Shown: piece by piece, positions 54,257 to 63,516 of the stretch
How positions within the stretch are numbered: position 1 is the first letter of the stretch
How the letters are laid out: every line of letters begins with the position of its first letter
NCBI GenBank assembly: GCA_947311535.1
Contig: CAMZLP010000011.1
Coordinates: forward strand, 1-64,000
Source: an uncultured Deinococcota bacterium
GTDB taxonomy: Bacteria; Deinococcota; Deinococci; Deinococcales; Trueperaceae
Length of the DNA stretch: 64,000 nt
Reading direction: 5' to 3'
Position numbers and translations under genes: made by a program
Notes under the pieces: generated by a model
Databases searched by the model: none
What the model was told of the DNA's origin: nothing
The model's input: the letters and a program-made list of their open reading frames with translations, nothing else

Positions 54257-55849
54257 ATGCTACAATCTTTGCCAATGATTAATAAAAATACAGGTTCAGA
54301 AACTGATAATATGGAAGAGAGCATACCAAAGATATTGATTGTAGACCTTGGTTCTCAATATACCCAAGTAATTGCCAGAAGCTTGCGAGAGCTTGGCTAC
54401 CGTAGTGCCATACTTACGGATAAACGAGCAGAGCAATGGCTGACTTTGCATAGACCAGAAGCAATTATTCTTTCTGGTGGCCATGCTAGCGTTAGTGACT
54501 TTGAGGCTCCCAAACCACCTACTAATGTTTGGGAGCAAGATCTACCAGTTTTGGGTATTTGTTATGGCATGCAATATATGGTGCAACATTTTGGGGGTCT
54601 AGTTAAACATAAGCGTGGCCATGCTGAGTATGGACCTGCAAGTATCAATGTTGATGATAGTGACGGGCTTTTTATTAGTTTAGATAAGAGGGAAAAAGTT
54701 TGGGCAAGCCATGGCGATACGGTACAAGAATTACCTGAGGGTTTTAAGGCAATAGCTGGTTCAGATGCTTACCAAAATGCTGCGATTTCTAATGAGGAGC
54801 GTAAGCTATGGGGTGTGCAATTTCATCCGGAGGTTAGCCACACGCCTAACGGCAAAAAAATATTGAAGAATTTCATTGCTTCTATTGCCAATATAAAAGA
54901 AGATTGGGAGCCCGTAGATATTATTGAACAGATACAAAGAGAAACCAGAGAGGGCTTTTCTGATAAGAAAACTATAATTGGTTTTAGTGGCGGGGTAGAT
55001 TCTACAACACTTACGGCCATTTTAGCACCTGTACTAGCTAAAAATTTATTGGCAGTATGTATTGATGCTGGGCAATTTAGATTGAATGAGCTCGAGCAAA
55101 TCCAAAATACTATCAATGCTATCGGGGTGCAGTTAAAAATAATTGATGCAGAAGAAGAGCTATTAGAAAAGCTAAAAGGCATAACAGATGCCCAGAAAAA
55201 GCGGTCTGTATTCAGAGAAGTTTATAAAGCAGCTTTTGATAAATCTATAGCTGAATTTGGGGCAGAGATAATTGCTCAAGGCTCGCTGGCTACCGACTTT
55301 ATAGAATCGGGTGCAATAGGCGGAGGTGAAGTAATAAAAACCCACCATAATATCGGCTTAGACTTTGTCAGCGAAGAGAGGCATCCATTTAGGAATTTAT
55401 TTAAGTACGAAGTGCGGGCTTTAGCCAAAGAAATCGGCCTACCTGATTATCTTGTAAGCCGAGAACCATTTCCTGGTCCAGGCTTGATTTTACGAGTTGT
55501 TGGGGCTGATGTTAGCAAAGAACGTTTAGATATTGTGCGTTTTGCAGACAAAACGGTTAGAGATATTTTGGAAAAACATGATTTATTAAATGCAGAGACC
55601 CTATCGCAATTAGTTGTTTATATGTTGGCTGGTTCGCCAGTGGTGGGGGTAAAAGGTGATGCCAGAGTTTATGATGCACCAATTGTAGTACGTGCCTTAA
55701 AAACTGTAGATTTTATGACTGGTGATGGTGTGCAATTTCCGGCTGAGTTGCGTCTAGAAATGACTTTGACGCTTACAAAACACCCACATATTTCACGGGT
55801 ATTATTTGATGAAACGCCTAAACCACCTGCTACAACTGAGCCTGAGTAG
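54257..55849 (+). CDS. guaA: GMP synthase (glutamine-hydrolysing)
   Basis: GuaA converts XMP to GMP using glutamine and ATP. The N-terminal glutamine amidotransferase domain has the nucleophile in GICYGMQYM and the His-Glu pair in FHPEVSHTPNG; the ATP-PPase P-loop is IGFSGGVDSTTL. The C-terminal dimerisation domain ends EMTLTLTKHPHISRVLFDE. The start is uncertain: ATG 54257, 54275 or 54311 are in frame and none has a good Shine-Dalgarno; the conserved domain begins near residue 24, so 54311 is plausible. Length otherwise normal. Confidence 0.95.
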   Translation: MLQSLPMINKNTGSETDNMEESIPKILIVDLGSQYTQVIARSLRELGYRSAILTDKRAEQWLTLHRPEAIILSGGHASVSDFEAPKPPTNVWEQDLPVLGICYGMQYMVQHFGGLVKHKRGHAEYGPASINVDDSDGLFISLDKREKVWASHGDTVQELPEGFKAIAGSDAYQNAAISNEERKLWGVQFHPEVSHTPNGKKILKNFIASIANIKEDWEPVDIIEQIQRETREGFSDKKTIIGFSGGVDSTTLTAILAPVLAKNLLAVCIDAGQFRLNELEQIQNTINAIGVQLKIIDAEEELLEKLKGITDAQKKRSVFREVYKAAFDKSIAEFGAEIIAQGSLATDFIESGAIGGGEVIKTHHNIGLDFVSEERHPFRNLFKYEVRALAKEIGLPDYLVSREPFPGPGLILRVVGADVSKERLDIVRFADKTVRDILEKHDLLNAETLSQLVVYMLAGSPVVGVKGDARVYDAPIVVRALKTVDFMTGDGVQFPAELRLEMTLTLTKHPHISRVLFDETPKPPATTEPE

Positions 55850-55882
55850 AGATTTGAAATTTTGAACGCCTAGATTAAATAG

Positions 55883-56680
55883 CTATCGGATTTGCTCGAG
55901 CTTATTCTCCAGAACCACTTTGGAAATCTGGCCAAATGTTGAAGATACTAAGTCACCTTGCTTATTAAAAAATAGGGTTGTAGGAAGTCCGCGTGATTTA
56001 AAATAGTCCGCAACTTGTCCTTGAGGGTCTAATAGGACATGCTCGAGCAGAATTTCATTTTCTTCCAAATAAGCTTCTACATTGCGAGCATTTTCACCCT
56101 GATTAATAAAAATAAATTGAACATCTTGGTTTTTCTTGGCAACATCAGCCAACATTGGCATTTCACGGCGACAAGGTCCACACCATGTTGCCCAAAGGTT
56201 TAAAACTATTGGCCTGCTTGTCAGCTCTGCTAAATTCATAGAATCTGCCGAGAGTTCAGCTAGTTGAATATTTGGTAAGCTTAAAACTCCCGTTTGTTTA
56301 TTGTTGTTTGCAAAGTTCAGGCCAGACCATAAAAGCAAGGCAATTAAGCTAGGAATCACTGCCCACTTAGCGGCATCTTGATCTTTTCTAAAGTACCAAA
56401 CACTATATAATATGGCTGCACCAATACCCCACCACGGTGAAAAACCGCCTTCCCAAAATCTTAGGGCACTAGCTGCTTCTTTGGCAAAACTGCTTATATT
56501 TTCTATTACAAAACCAATACGAGAAAATACTAAGGCAATAATCATGCTATTGCTGGCCCAATTAGAAAGCTTATCGCTTTTTAATTTATTTAATATTTCG
56601 GCAATTATTATAAAAACTAGCAGAGCAGCTAATACATAAAACCGCTCAAGGGAAAGTGAGGCAGGACCAATTTGAATCAT
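55883..56680 (-). CDS. Membrane-anchored TlpA-like thioredoxin
   Basis: The 265-residue protein joins an N-terminal membrane part of about 4 helices (residues 10-125) to a thioredoxin-fold domain with W-C-G-P-C in NLWATWCGPCRREMPMLADV and cis-Pro in SRGLPTTLFF. The membrane part resembles the early helices of prolipoprotein diacylglyceryl transferase, though the His/Arg catalytic set is not seen. The active-site CGPC suits a periplasmic reductant, perhaps for cytochrome c maturation given the many haem proteins here. Two repeats lie in it (55894, 56041). Confidence 0.85.
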   Translation of the reverse strand: MIQIGPASLSLERFYVLAALLVFIIIAEILNKLKSDKLSNWASNSMIIALVFSRIGFVIENISSFAKEAASALRFWEGGFSPWWGIGAAILYSVWYFRKDQDAAKWAVIPSLIALLLWSGLNFANNNKQTGVLSLPNIQLAELSADSMNLAELTSRPIVLNLWATWCGPCRREMPMLADVAKKNQDVQFIFINQGENARNVEAYLEENEILLEHVLLDPQGQVADYFKSRGLPTTLFFNKQGDLVSSTFGQISKVVLENKLEQIR

Positions 56681-56763
56681 GCTTCAATTATACGTCTTTG
56701 CTACTAAATTAATAGTTGAGATTGTACTGAATTATTATTTGCTCTAAATATTAAGCTGCCTGC

Positions 56764-57204
56764 TCAAAACTTATAAACAGGAGCTTTCCAATAATTCATT
56801 CCTTCTAAAGCTGAACCAGCTAATCTACGTAAGATAGCAAGTTGCCCAACATGAGTCATAACATCAGCTAAAGGGCCTTGCCAAAGATTTTCAGCTTGCA
56901 TTAGCTTATTGCTAAATTCAGCCCCGGTTGCCAAAGATTGGTCAAAATCTTTTAGCTTTTGTAAAAACCGTGCTGATTCTCCTTGTCAATCTAGTTCTTT
57001 TGGCTTAGCTTCTTCAATATTTTCAAATTGCTTGTAGGCAAAATTTAATACTGCTGTCATATGCCTTAGTATTTCTAGCGGTGTTCTAAGACCTTGCCCT
57101 GCCTCAAAGTTAGCAAAATTACTAGGTAAATCTTTGGCCAAATATGTAAACCTAAAAGCAATTGCCGATAAGTAGACCTGAACTGAATCATTATCAATTT
57201 TCAT
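56764..57204 (-). pseudogene. DinB-like family gene interrupted by TGA
   Basis: The frame from ATG 57204 reads to KPKELD, then TGA (56986-56988), then continues unbroken as QGESARFLQKLKDFDQSLAT and on to PLADVMTHVGQLAILRRLAG before a second TGA at 56764-56766. The two parts together form a 146-residue DinB-type four-helix protein with both halves of the conserved domain. By memory of relatives, the residue at the stop is usually Trp, so TGG-to-TGA is the simplest origin. Histidines typical of the metal site remain (RHMTAVLNF, THVGQLAI). It may be a recent nonsense mutation, a sequencing error or recoding. Confidence 0.75.
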
Positions 57205-57279
57205 AAATTAAGTCTAACATTTGGAGTTTTTATTTTTCTAAGTACTTACGGTATAGTAGCCTGTGGAGGGTTTTTAATA

Positions 57280-59661
57280 ATGAAATGGATTAAAGGAATA
57301 CTTATTTTATTAGTTATTCTATTTTTGGCTGCTTTAGGCGGTTTTATGTATTTGCGCCAATCTTTACCCAAGGCTTCGGGTAATTTAGAAATTAAAGGTA
57401 TCAGTGATAGTATAGAAATAATACGTGATAAAAATGCTGTACCGCATATTTATGCTAAAAATCAGAAAGATGCATTTTTTGCAGTAGGTTATGTGCATGC
57501 CCAAGACAGGCTTTGGCAAATGGAATTTCAACGCCGAGTAGGGCAGGGGCGCTTAAGTGAGTTTGCGGGTAAAAGCACTATTGCTAAGGATAAATTCTTG
57601 CGTACTATTAGTGTTTATCACTATGCTAAAGAAGCTCTAAAAAACCTCGAGCCTGAAACAATAGCAGTTTTAGATGCTTATATTGCAGGAGTGAACAGCT
57701 ATATAGAGAGCAGAAAAGGACCACTACCTCCAGAATTTTTATTCTTTAAAATCAAACCAGAACCTTGGAAAAAAGAAGATGTATTGGTTTGGGCTAAAAT
57801 GATGGCTTGGGATTTGGGTGCAAATTGGTCTACTGAAATATTGCGAGCAAGGTTGTCTTCACAACTTTCCACTGAACAAATAGAAGAATTATACCCAGCT
57901 TATCCTAATGATGCTCCGGTAGCTTTACCTGATTTGCAAGTACTATATAAAGACATTGATATGGATAATTTAACAGCTGGGCTTTATCAACCAAAACCAC
58001 CTGGGCTAGGTTCTAATAACTGGGTTTTAAGCGGTGATAAAACGGTTACTGGTAAACCTATCTTAGCTAATGACCCACATCTTGCTCTAAATGCTCCAGC
58101 ACTTTGGTATTTTGTGCATATTACTGCGCCTGGGCTCGAGACTATCGGGGGTTCACTACCAGGAACACCTGCTGTCTTACTTGGTCGTAATGAAAATATT
58201 GCTTGGGGTTTTACTAATACAGGCCCCGATGTACAAGATTTGTTTATTGAAAAAATAAATCCAGATAATCCAAATGAATACCTAAGCCCAAATGGTTATC
58301 AAGAATTTATAACTAGGCAAGAACTTATTAAAGTAAAAGGCGCTGATGATATTACTATTACCGTTCGTGAAAGCCGCCATGGTCCAATAATTTCTGATGT
58401 AAGTGGCAATGCCCAAGCTGTAGCTGATATGCAAGCTGGTGAACATGTTTTAGCCTTTTCTTGGACTGCTTTAAGTGAAGAAGATATTACAATACAAGGA
58501 TTACTAAAACTAAATACAGCCAAAAACTGGCAAGACTTTACAACTGCTTTAAAAGATTTTAAAGCTCCTCAACAAAATATAGTTTATGCTGATACTGAGG
58601 GCAATATTGGTTACTATGCACCTGCTAATGTGCCAATTCGTAAAAATGGTGAAGGTTTAGTGCCAGTACCAGGTTGGACCGGAGAATATGATTGGACGGG
58701 CTTTATTCCTTTTGAAGACTTGCCCCACGAATATAACCCAGCAGATGGTCAAATAATGACTGCTAATCATAAAATTGTGCCTGATGATTATCCATATTTC
58801 ATTACCCATGATTGGACATATCCATATAGGGCAGAGCGTATTGAAGAGCTTTTGGCTAAAATTAGCAAACACTCTTTAGAGAGTTTTGCTCAGATACAAA
58901 GTGACCAAAAATCACTTTTGGCCGCAGATTTTTTACCATATGTTCTAAATATTAGCCCAGAAACAGATATTGAGCGAGCAGCCCACAGTCAATTATTTGC
59001 TTGGGATGGCGATATGGCTAAAGATAAAGCTGCTCCGTTGATATTTTCAGCTTGGTATAGTGAGCTAAATAAGCTGATTTATAATGATGAGCTAGGCCAA
59101 TATGCTGATGATTTCTTTGGCTTTAGACCAAATTTAATGAATCACATTTTAACGGGTGATACCACTACAAATTGGTGTGATGATATTAAAACTCCAAAAC
59201 AAGAAGATTGTGCAGAAATATCTAAAAATGCCTTTAGCAAGGCTGTAGCAGCTCTTGTTAAAGCACATGGTAGCGATGTCTCTAAGTGGTCTTGGGGTAA
59301 GGTTCATTATGCAAAATCTGCCCACAGCACTTTTACCGGTACGCCATTAGCTCGCTTTTTTGACATTACTATTCCTAATGGTGGAGGTAAATTTACAGTA
59401 AACGTAGCTAGTTTTAAAAATACTGGTGATGCTTATCATCAATATTGGGGACCAAGTTTTAGAGCACTTTATGATTTAAGTGATTTAAATAATTCTCGCT
59501 TTATTCATTCAACTGGTCAATCTGGTAATCCTTTATCGCGGCACTACAAAGACTTTGCCGAGACTTGGCGAGATGTTGACTATATTTCTATGACTACTGA
59601 CCGAGCTGAAATTGAAAAAGGCAAGATGGCTAAGCTTACTTTATCGCCGGTTAGTCCTTAG
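57280..59661 (+). CDS. Penicillin acylase family protein
   Basis: This Ntn hydrolase cleaves amide bonds of acylated substrates such as beta-lactams or acyl-homoserine lactones. The 793-residue precursor has one membrane helix (residues 5-27). The alpha chain ends with GLGSNNWVLSGDKT, where Ser (about residue 245) becomes the N-terminal nucleophile after self-cleavage, and Asn sits in RSHPLSRHYKDFAE-like sequence near the end. The natural substrate is unknown; quorum-signal degradation is one option. It ends 10 bases before the NurA gene. Confidence 0.9.
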   Translation: MKWIKGILILLVILFLAALGGFMYLRQSLPKASGNLEIKGISDSIEIIRDKNAVPHIYAKNQKDAFFAVGYVHAQDRLWQMEFQRRVGQGRLSEFAGKSTIAKDKFLRTISVYHYAKEALKNLEPETIAVLDAYIAGVNSYIESRKGPLPPEFLFFKIKPEPWKKEDVLVWAKMMAWDLGANWSTEILRARLSSQLSTEQIEELYPAYPNDAPVALPDLQVLYKDIDMDNLTAGLYQPKPPGLGSNNWVLSGDKTVTGKPILANDPHLALNAPALWYFVHITAPGLETIGGSLPGTPAVLLGRNENIAWGFTNTGPDVQDLFIEKINPDNPNEYLSPNGYQEFITRQELIKVKGADDITITVRESRHGPIISDVSGNAQAVADMQAGEHVLAFSWTALSEEDITIQGLLKLNTAKNWQDFTTALKDFKAPQQNIVYADTEGNIGYYAPANVPIRKNGEGLVPVPGWTGEYDWTGFIPFEDLPHEYNPADGQIMTANHKIVPDDYPYFITHDWTYPYRAERIEELLAKISKHSLESFAQIQSDQKSLLAADFLPYVLNISPETDIERAAHSQLFAWDGDMAKDKAAPLIFSAWYSELNKLIYNDELGQYADDFFGFRPNLMNHILTGDTTTNWCDDIKTPKQEDCAEISKNAFSKAVAALVKAHGSDVSKWSWGKVHYAKSAHSTFTGTPLARFFDITIPNGGGKFTVNVASFKNTGDAYHQYWGPSFRALYDLSDLNNSRFIHSTGQSGNPLSRHYKDFAETWRDVDYISMTTDRAEIEKGKMAKLTLSPVSP

Positions 59662-59671
59662 GTTTAGTGTT

Positions 59672-60703
59672 TTGGCATTAAAACTGCGACTAGATCCTTG
59701 GGCTACAGAATATAATACTTCTTATTTTGTAGAGCAGAATAATGAAAGCACTGCTGAGAATGTTGATACAGCTATTGAGATGGCAGATTGGCAAGCTATT
59801 GTAGCTAATTTGGACATAAAGAATTTCCCATATGAGAGGCTATTATTTATTGATGGCAGTAGACGAATAGAGGCTCGAGTCTTACTTGAAGATGAAGAAC
59901 AACAAGTTGCTTTTGGGGCTTTAGCTAGTTATGGGATAGGGGCAGTTGATTGCTGCCCTCATCAATCCAGAGTTGCCAAGTTTGTAGATTTGCAAGCAAT
60001 AGGCTTAAACGCTACCGAGAGAGTTTGTGTAGTGGGTAGAGGGCAGAAATATGAAGATTTTGATATTTTACCCAGATTGACAAGCCAATTAGGCAATTTA
60101 AAATATAAAACTGTTTCAACAGCCGAACAAGATGTAGATGCGGTTGTGAGAGAGTTACAAGACATTATGCTTAAGGCCGAGCACAATTTAGCCGCTAACT
60201 TAGAATCCAATTTTAAGAATGCCCTGATAATTAGTGATGGCCCTAGGCCATATATGGGAAAGACACCAGTTAAGTCGGTGGTGGGCTATGTTAAGACAAT
60301 TCATAAAATGTCGATATCGAAAAAAGAACTGACAGTTGTAAGAGAGCTAGAACAAGGCGAGCGTTCACCAATCTATTTAATAGGTGGAGATGATAAATCA
60401 AAGCAAATTTTTGAGTGGTTTTTGCGTTTACGTGATCCTAATCCGTGGTTGTTTACTCTGGCTGGTATGGTTCGTTTGCAAGCTTATGCAGGCTCAAGGC
60501 CAGAAGAAAAATTAGAAGAAGTAAAAGCTTTAGCTGATTATTTGTCTTTACTACTTCCAAAATTTGCAAGCCAACAACATCAAGACCCACGTGCACCACA
60601 GCAGTTATTGCCAGTAAGGGGTTTAGAAGCTGAGCTAAGAAGAAATATGGGTAATCCACAAATTATACGTAGGCGTATTACCGAGCATCTATCGTTCTTG
60701 TAG
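59672..60703 (+). CDS. nurA: NurA-domain DNA nuclease
   Basis: NurA is a Mn-dependent 5' to 3' nuclease, usually partnered by the HerA helicase for DNA end processing. I choose TTG 59672 (343 residues), which starts ALKLRLDPWATEY and avoids overlap with the upstream gene; an ATG at 59612 in the same frame would overlap it by 50 bases. The catalytic region FIDGSRRIEARVLLEDE and a distal acidic part (IISDGPRPYMGK) match NurA proteins. From memory, relatives in Deinococcota look alike, one of the taxonomic hints. No herA is seen here. Confidence 0.8.
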   Translation: MALKLRLDPWATEYNTSYFVEQNNESTAENVDTAIEMADWQAIVANLDIKNFPYERLLFIDGSRRIEARVLLEDEEQQVAFGALASYGIGAVDCCPHQSRVAKFVDLQAIGLNATERVCVVGRGQKYEDFDILPRLTSQLGNLKYKTVSTAEQDVDAVVRELQDIMLKAEHNLAANLESNFKNALIISDGPRPYMGKTPVKSVVGYVKTIHKMSISKKELTVVRELEQGERSPIYLIGGDDKSKQIFEWFLRLRDPNPWLFTLAGMVRLQAYAGSRPEEKLEEVKALADYLSLLLPKFASQQHQDPRAPQQLLPVRGLEAELRRNMGNPQIIRRRITEHLSFL

Positions 60704-60715
60704 GTTTTTGATAAT

Positions 60716-60751
60716 AAAAAAAGTCACGTTAGCAATAGTGTGACTTTTTTT
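60716..60751. terminator. Bidirectional terminator between convergent genes
   Basis: AGTCAC (60722-60727) and GTGACT (60740-60745) form the stem, with an A-run to the left and T-run (60745-60751) to the right, so it serves the nurA gene and the minus-strand gene beyond. Confidence 0.85.
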
Positions 60752-60762
60752 ATTAATTTATA

Positions 60763-61140
60763 CTAGTGAGATCCAATAGGAATATTTAATTCCAAACTTT
60801 CACCAAATGCAAATGCAGAAAATATAAAAGTTAATAAGCCGGGAAGCATCGTTAAAAAAGCTATTGGATAGCTAGAACCGAGCTTAAATAGAAATGGGCT
60901 GACTGCTAATAATAGCCCTAGCACCAAAGTGACAGCAAAAACAGCAGCTGTTGCTTTTGGGGCACGTAGACCCATGAGTGAAAAAATAAAAATTAATGCA
61001 CCCAGCAAGCCTATTAATAGAGCTTTGTTGCCTTCACCAAAATCTAAAACTAATGAATTAAAAATTGCTAAAGCCCCCATAGCCATAGATAGAGCTGCAC
61101 CTAGCTTGGCTCCTGTTGAAAAACTAAAATCCTGATTCAT
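60763..61140 (-). CDS. Small hydrophobic protein of unknown function
   Basis: The 125-residue protein has four predicted helices (about residues 11-31, 38-58, 63-87 and 92-113) with small residues in each. Its ATG follows a Shine-Dalgarno (GGAGG). I do not recognise the family. It lies 69 bases after the xanthine dehydrogenase large subunit gene on the same strand, so it may be in that operon, although there is no sequence link to molybdoenzymes. Confidence 0.55.
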   Translation of the reverse strand: MNQDFSFSTGAKLGAALSMAMGALAIFNSLVLDFGEGNKALLIGLLGALIFIFSLMGLRAPKATAAVFAVTLVLGLLLAVSPFLFKLGSSYPIAFLTMLPGLLTFIFSAFAFGESLELNIPIGSH

Positions 61141-61209
61141 AAAATCCTCCGTAATAAACTAAATAAATTTTAACAGATTCTGGCTGTCATGATGTAAACT
61201 AGTTTGTAT

Positions 61210-63516
61210 TTAGCTGGTCTTAATCTCGTCAATGGCTTTTACTTTTTCAATGGCTGCCAAAGTTGCCTCTGGGGTTGCCGGTAGTGCTAGATTGACTGTT
61301 TGATTTTTATCAGAAAAACTAGCTATGGCATCTTTTAGAGCTTCTCTAACAGAGATTGCGATCATAAAGGGTGGTTCACCAATTGCTTTACTACCGTAAA
61401 TTACCCCAGCTTGAGGAGATTTTTCTAAAAGCTCTATTTCAAAATGTTCGGGTATTTCAGCAATAGTAGGTATTTTGTAAGTACTAGGTGCAAAGGTAGC
61501 GACGTGGCCGTTGTCAGCCCAAATAAAATCTTCCATAGTTAGCCAGCCCAAGCCCTGCACAAAGCCGCCTTCAATTTGACCTTTGTCAATATGGGGGTTT
61601 AGGCTTTTGCCTACATCATGGACAATATCAACTTGCCTTAGTTTAAACATGCCGGTAAAAGCATCTATTTCAACTTCGCTAACGGCTGCTGCATAGCTAA
61701 AATAATAAAAAGGCACACCCTTGCCTGATTCATTGTCAAAATAAATATTGGGAGTACGATAATAGCCCGTTGCTGATAAACTGACTTGCTCAAAATAGGC
61801 TCGAGCCACCACATCATTAAAGGAAACTTTATTTTTAGGGTTGTTTTTTGCAGAAACAAAGTCATTTTCAAAACTTAAATCTTCTGGGGCATTGAGCTCG
61901 AGCATATTTGCAGCAACATTTGCTAAGCGAGATTTTAGTGTTTCACAAGCGGCCTTGACAGCTTGGCCATTTAAATCACTACCCGAAGAAGCAGCGGTAG
62001 CACTTGTGTTGGGTACTTTATCAGTTGCTGTGGGCATTAGTCTAAAGCGCTCATAGCTTACCCCAAGGCTGCTAGCAGCCACCTGTAGCATTTTAGTATG
62101 CAAGCCTTGGCCCATCTCGGTACCACCGTGGTTTAGCTGAATGCTAGCATCGGTATAAATTAGGATAAATGCCCCAGCTTGATTCAAAATAGTAAAGGTA
62201 AATGAAATCCCAAATTTTAATGGGGTAATTGCCAAGCCACGTTTTTTATATTTATTGGCAGCATTAAACTTTTTAATTGCAGCTTTTCGACGACTAAAGT
62301 TGGAATTAGCTTTGGCAAGTTTCCAAACCTTTTCCAAACGAACATCATTTAGTACTTGGCCATAATGAGTCTCTTGACCCTCTTTATAGAAGTTGGTTTC
62401 ACGTATTTTGTCAGCAGCTATATCAAGAGTTCTGGCTATATCATCGATGATATTTTCTATTATCACAATGCTTTGCGGGCCGCCAAATCCCCGAAAGGCT
62501 GTTTGCGAAGTCTTGTTGGTTTTGCAAGCGTAGCCAGTTATTGAAATATTAGGAATAAAATAACTGTTGTCAATATGAAACAAGCTGCGTTGCATAATTG
62601 CATGTGATAGGTCGGTGCTCCAACCTGCATCGCTATAAAGATTAATATCCAGTGCTTCTATTTTGCCAGTATTGCTAAAACCGAGCTTGTATTTAGCTAG
62701 TAAGGGATGACGTTTGCCAGTTAGCTTCATATCCAGTTCTCGATTTAAACGCACTCGAGCCGCTCTGCCAGTTTTGCTTGCCGCTAAGGCAGCAATAGCT
62801 GCAAAAGGATTGGCTTGGCTTTCTTTACCACCAAAGCCCCCTCCCATACGCGGACTTATGCAAACAACCCTATTGCTAGCAATGCCCAAAACATGAGCAA
62901 CTGTTGATTGGGTTTCGCTTGGGTGCTGAGTAGAGGAATAAACCGTATAATTTCCCTCATTATCAGGTATAACCCAAGAGGCATGAGTTTCTAAATAAAA
63001 ATGATCTTGGCCAGACATTTCAAACTCATTTGTCATAGTATTTTCAGCATTTTTCAAGGCTTGCTTTGCTTTGCCTCGAGCCATTTTTTGTGGCTCACCA
63101 TGATAGCTTTTTTGCTTTATAGCGTCTTTAATCGTCAAGATAGGCTTTAGTTCTTTGAGTTCAAGCTCTACTTTTCTAGCTGCTTTTCTAGCTATATCTT
63201 CATTTTCGGCAACTACCCAAGCTACGGCTTGGTTGGCATATGAGATATTAGTTTCTGCTAATAAAACTTCATCACTGACTATTGCCCCAGTATTATTTTT
63301 ACCCTCTATATCTTTGGCAGTTATTACTGTTAATACGCCGTCCATTGCTAGAGCGGGTTTTGTATTGATTGAGATGACTTTGGCTCGAGCATATTTTGCT
63401 AATACAGGCCAACAAGTCAGCATTCCCTCAATTTTTACTCTATCGTCTACATAAACAGCCGAACCAGTCACGTGCTGGATAGCACTTTCATGCTTTATTG
63501 CTTTACCTACAGTCAT
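61210..63516 (-). CDS. xdhB: Xanthine dehydrogenase molybdenum-binding subunit
   Basis: The large subunit holds the molybdopterin cofactor and hydroxylates hypoxanthine/xanthine. The 768-residue protein has GGGFGGKESQANPFAAIAAL (Moco binding), FRGFGGPQSIVII (the Arg used for purine binding), TEMGQGLHTKMLQVAA and GEPPFMIAISVREAL with the catalytic Glu. It overlaps the upstream FAD/Fe-S subunit by 4 bases. MoaB in the same window may supply cofactor. Confidence 0.93.
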   Translation of the reverse strand: MTVGKAIKHESAIQHVTGSAVYVDDRVKIEGMLTCWPVLAKYARAKVISINTKPALAMDGVLTVITAKDIEGKNNTGAIVSDEVLLAETNISYANQAVAWVVAENEDIARKAARKVELELKELKPILTIKDAIKQKSYHGEPQKMARGKAKQALKNAENTMTNEFEMSGQDHFYLETHASWVIPDNEGNYTVYSSTQHPSETQSTVAHVLGIASNRVVCISPRMGGGFGGKESQANPFAAIAALAASKTGRAARVRLNRELDMKLTGKRHPLLAKYKLGFSNTGKIEALDINLYSDAGWSTDLSHAIMQRSLFHIDNSYFIPNISITGYACKTNKTSQTAFRGFGGPQSIVIIENIIDDIARTLDIAADKIRETNFYKEGQETHYGQVLNDVRLEKVWKLAKANSNFSRRKAAIKKFNAANKYKKRGLAITPLKFGISFTFTILNQAGAFILIYTDASIQLNHGGTEMGQGLHTKMLQVAASSLGVSYERFRLMPTATDKVPNTSATAASSGSDLNGQAVKAACETLKSRLANVAANMLELNAPEDLSFENDFVSAKNNPKNKVSFNDVVARAYFEQVSLSATGYYRTPNIYFDNESGKGVPFYYFSYAAAVSEVEIDAFTGMFKLRQVDIVHDVGKSLNPHIDKGQIEGGFVQGLGWLTMEDFIWADNGHVATFAPSTYKIPTIAEIPEHFEIELLEKSPQAGVIYGSKAIGEPPFMIAISVREALKDAIASFSDKNQTVNLALPATPEATLAAIEKVKAIDEIKTS

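Larger units (their letters stand above)
213..63390. repeat. Dispersed palindromic octamer GCTCGAGC (HIP1-like), at least 36 copies
   Basis: Exact copies start at 213, 1832, 3587, 8314, 8320, 8974, 10180, 12519, 17131, 17323, 21257, 23431, 23836, 24694, 25513, 29187, 30998, 34025, 36296, 36537, 39206, 40834, 40868, 46637, 48076, 50795, 50895, 51427, 52134, 52260, 55090, 55894, 56041, 61799, 61896 and 63383. Many more near-copies keep CTCGAG with one flank changed. Most lie within genes and are translated in several frames (Leu-Glu-Pro, Ala-Arg-Ala, Ser-Ser). Flanks are often CTA (the full form TAGGCTCGAGCCTA occurs three times) or CAT. Copies are lacking between 3.6 and 8.3 kb, 12.5 and 17.1 kb, and 40.9 and 46.6 kb. 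Confidence 0.95.

Noticed and set aside
54227-54310. Purine riboswitch upstream of guaA
   Set aside because: The gap is too short and shows no aptamer-like pairing.
28519-56988. Genome-wide reassignment of TGA to an amino acid
   Set aside because: TGA is used as a normal stop in several intact genes here (for example 3681-3683, 5049-5051 and 56764-56766), and TGG is frequent for Trp.
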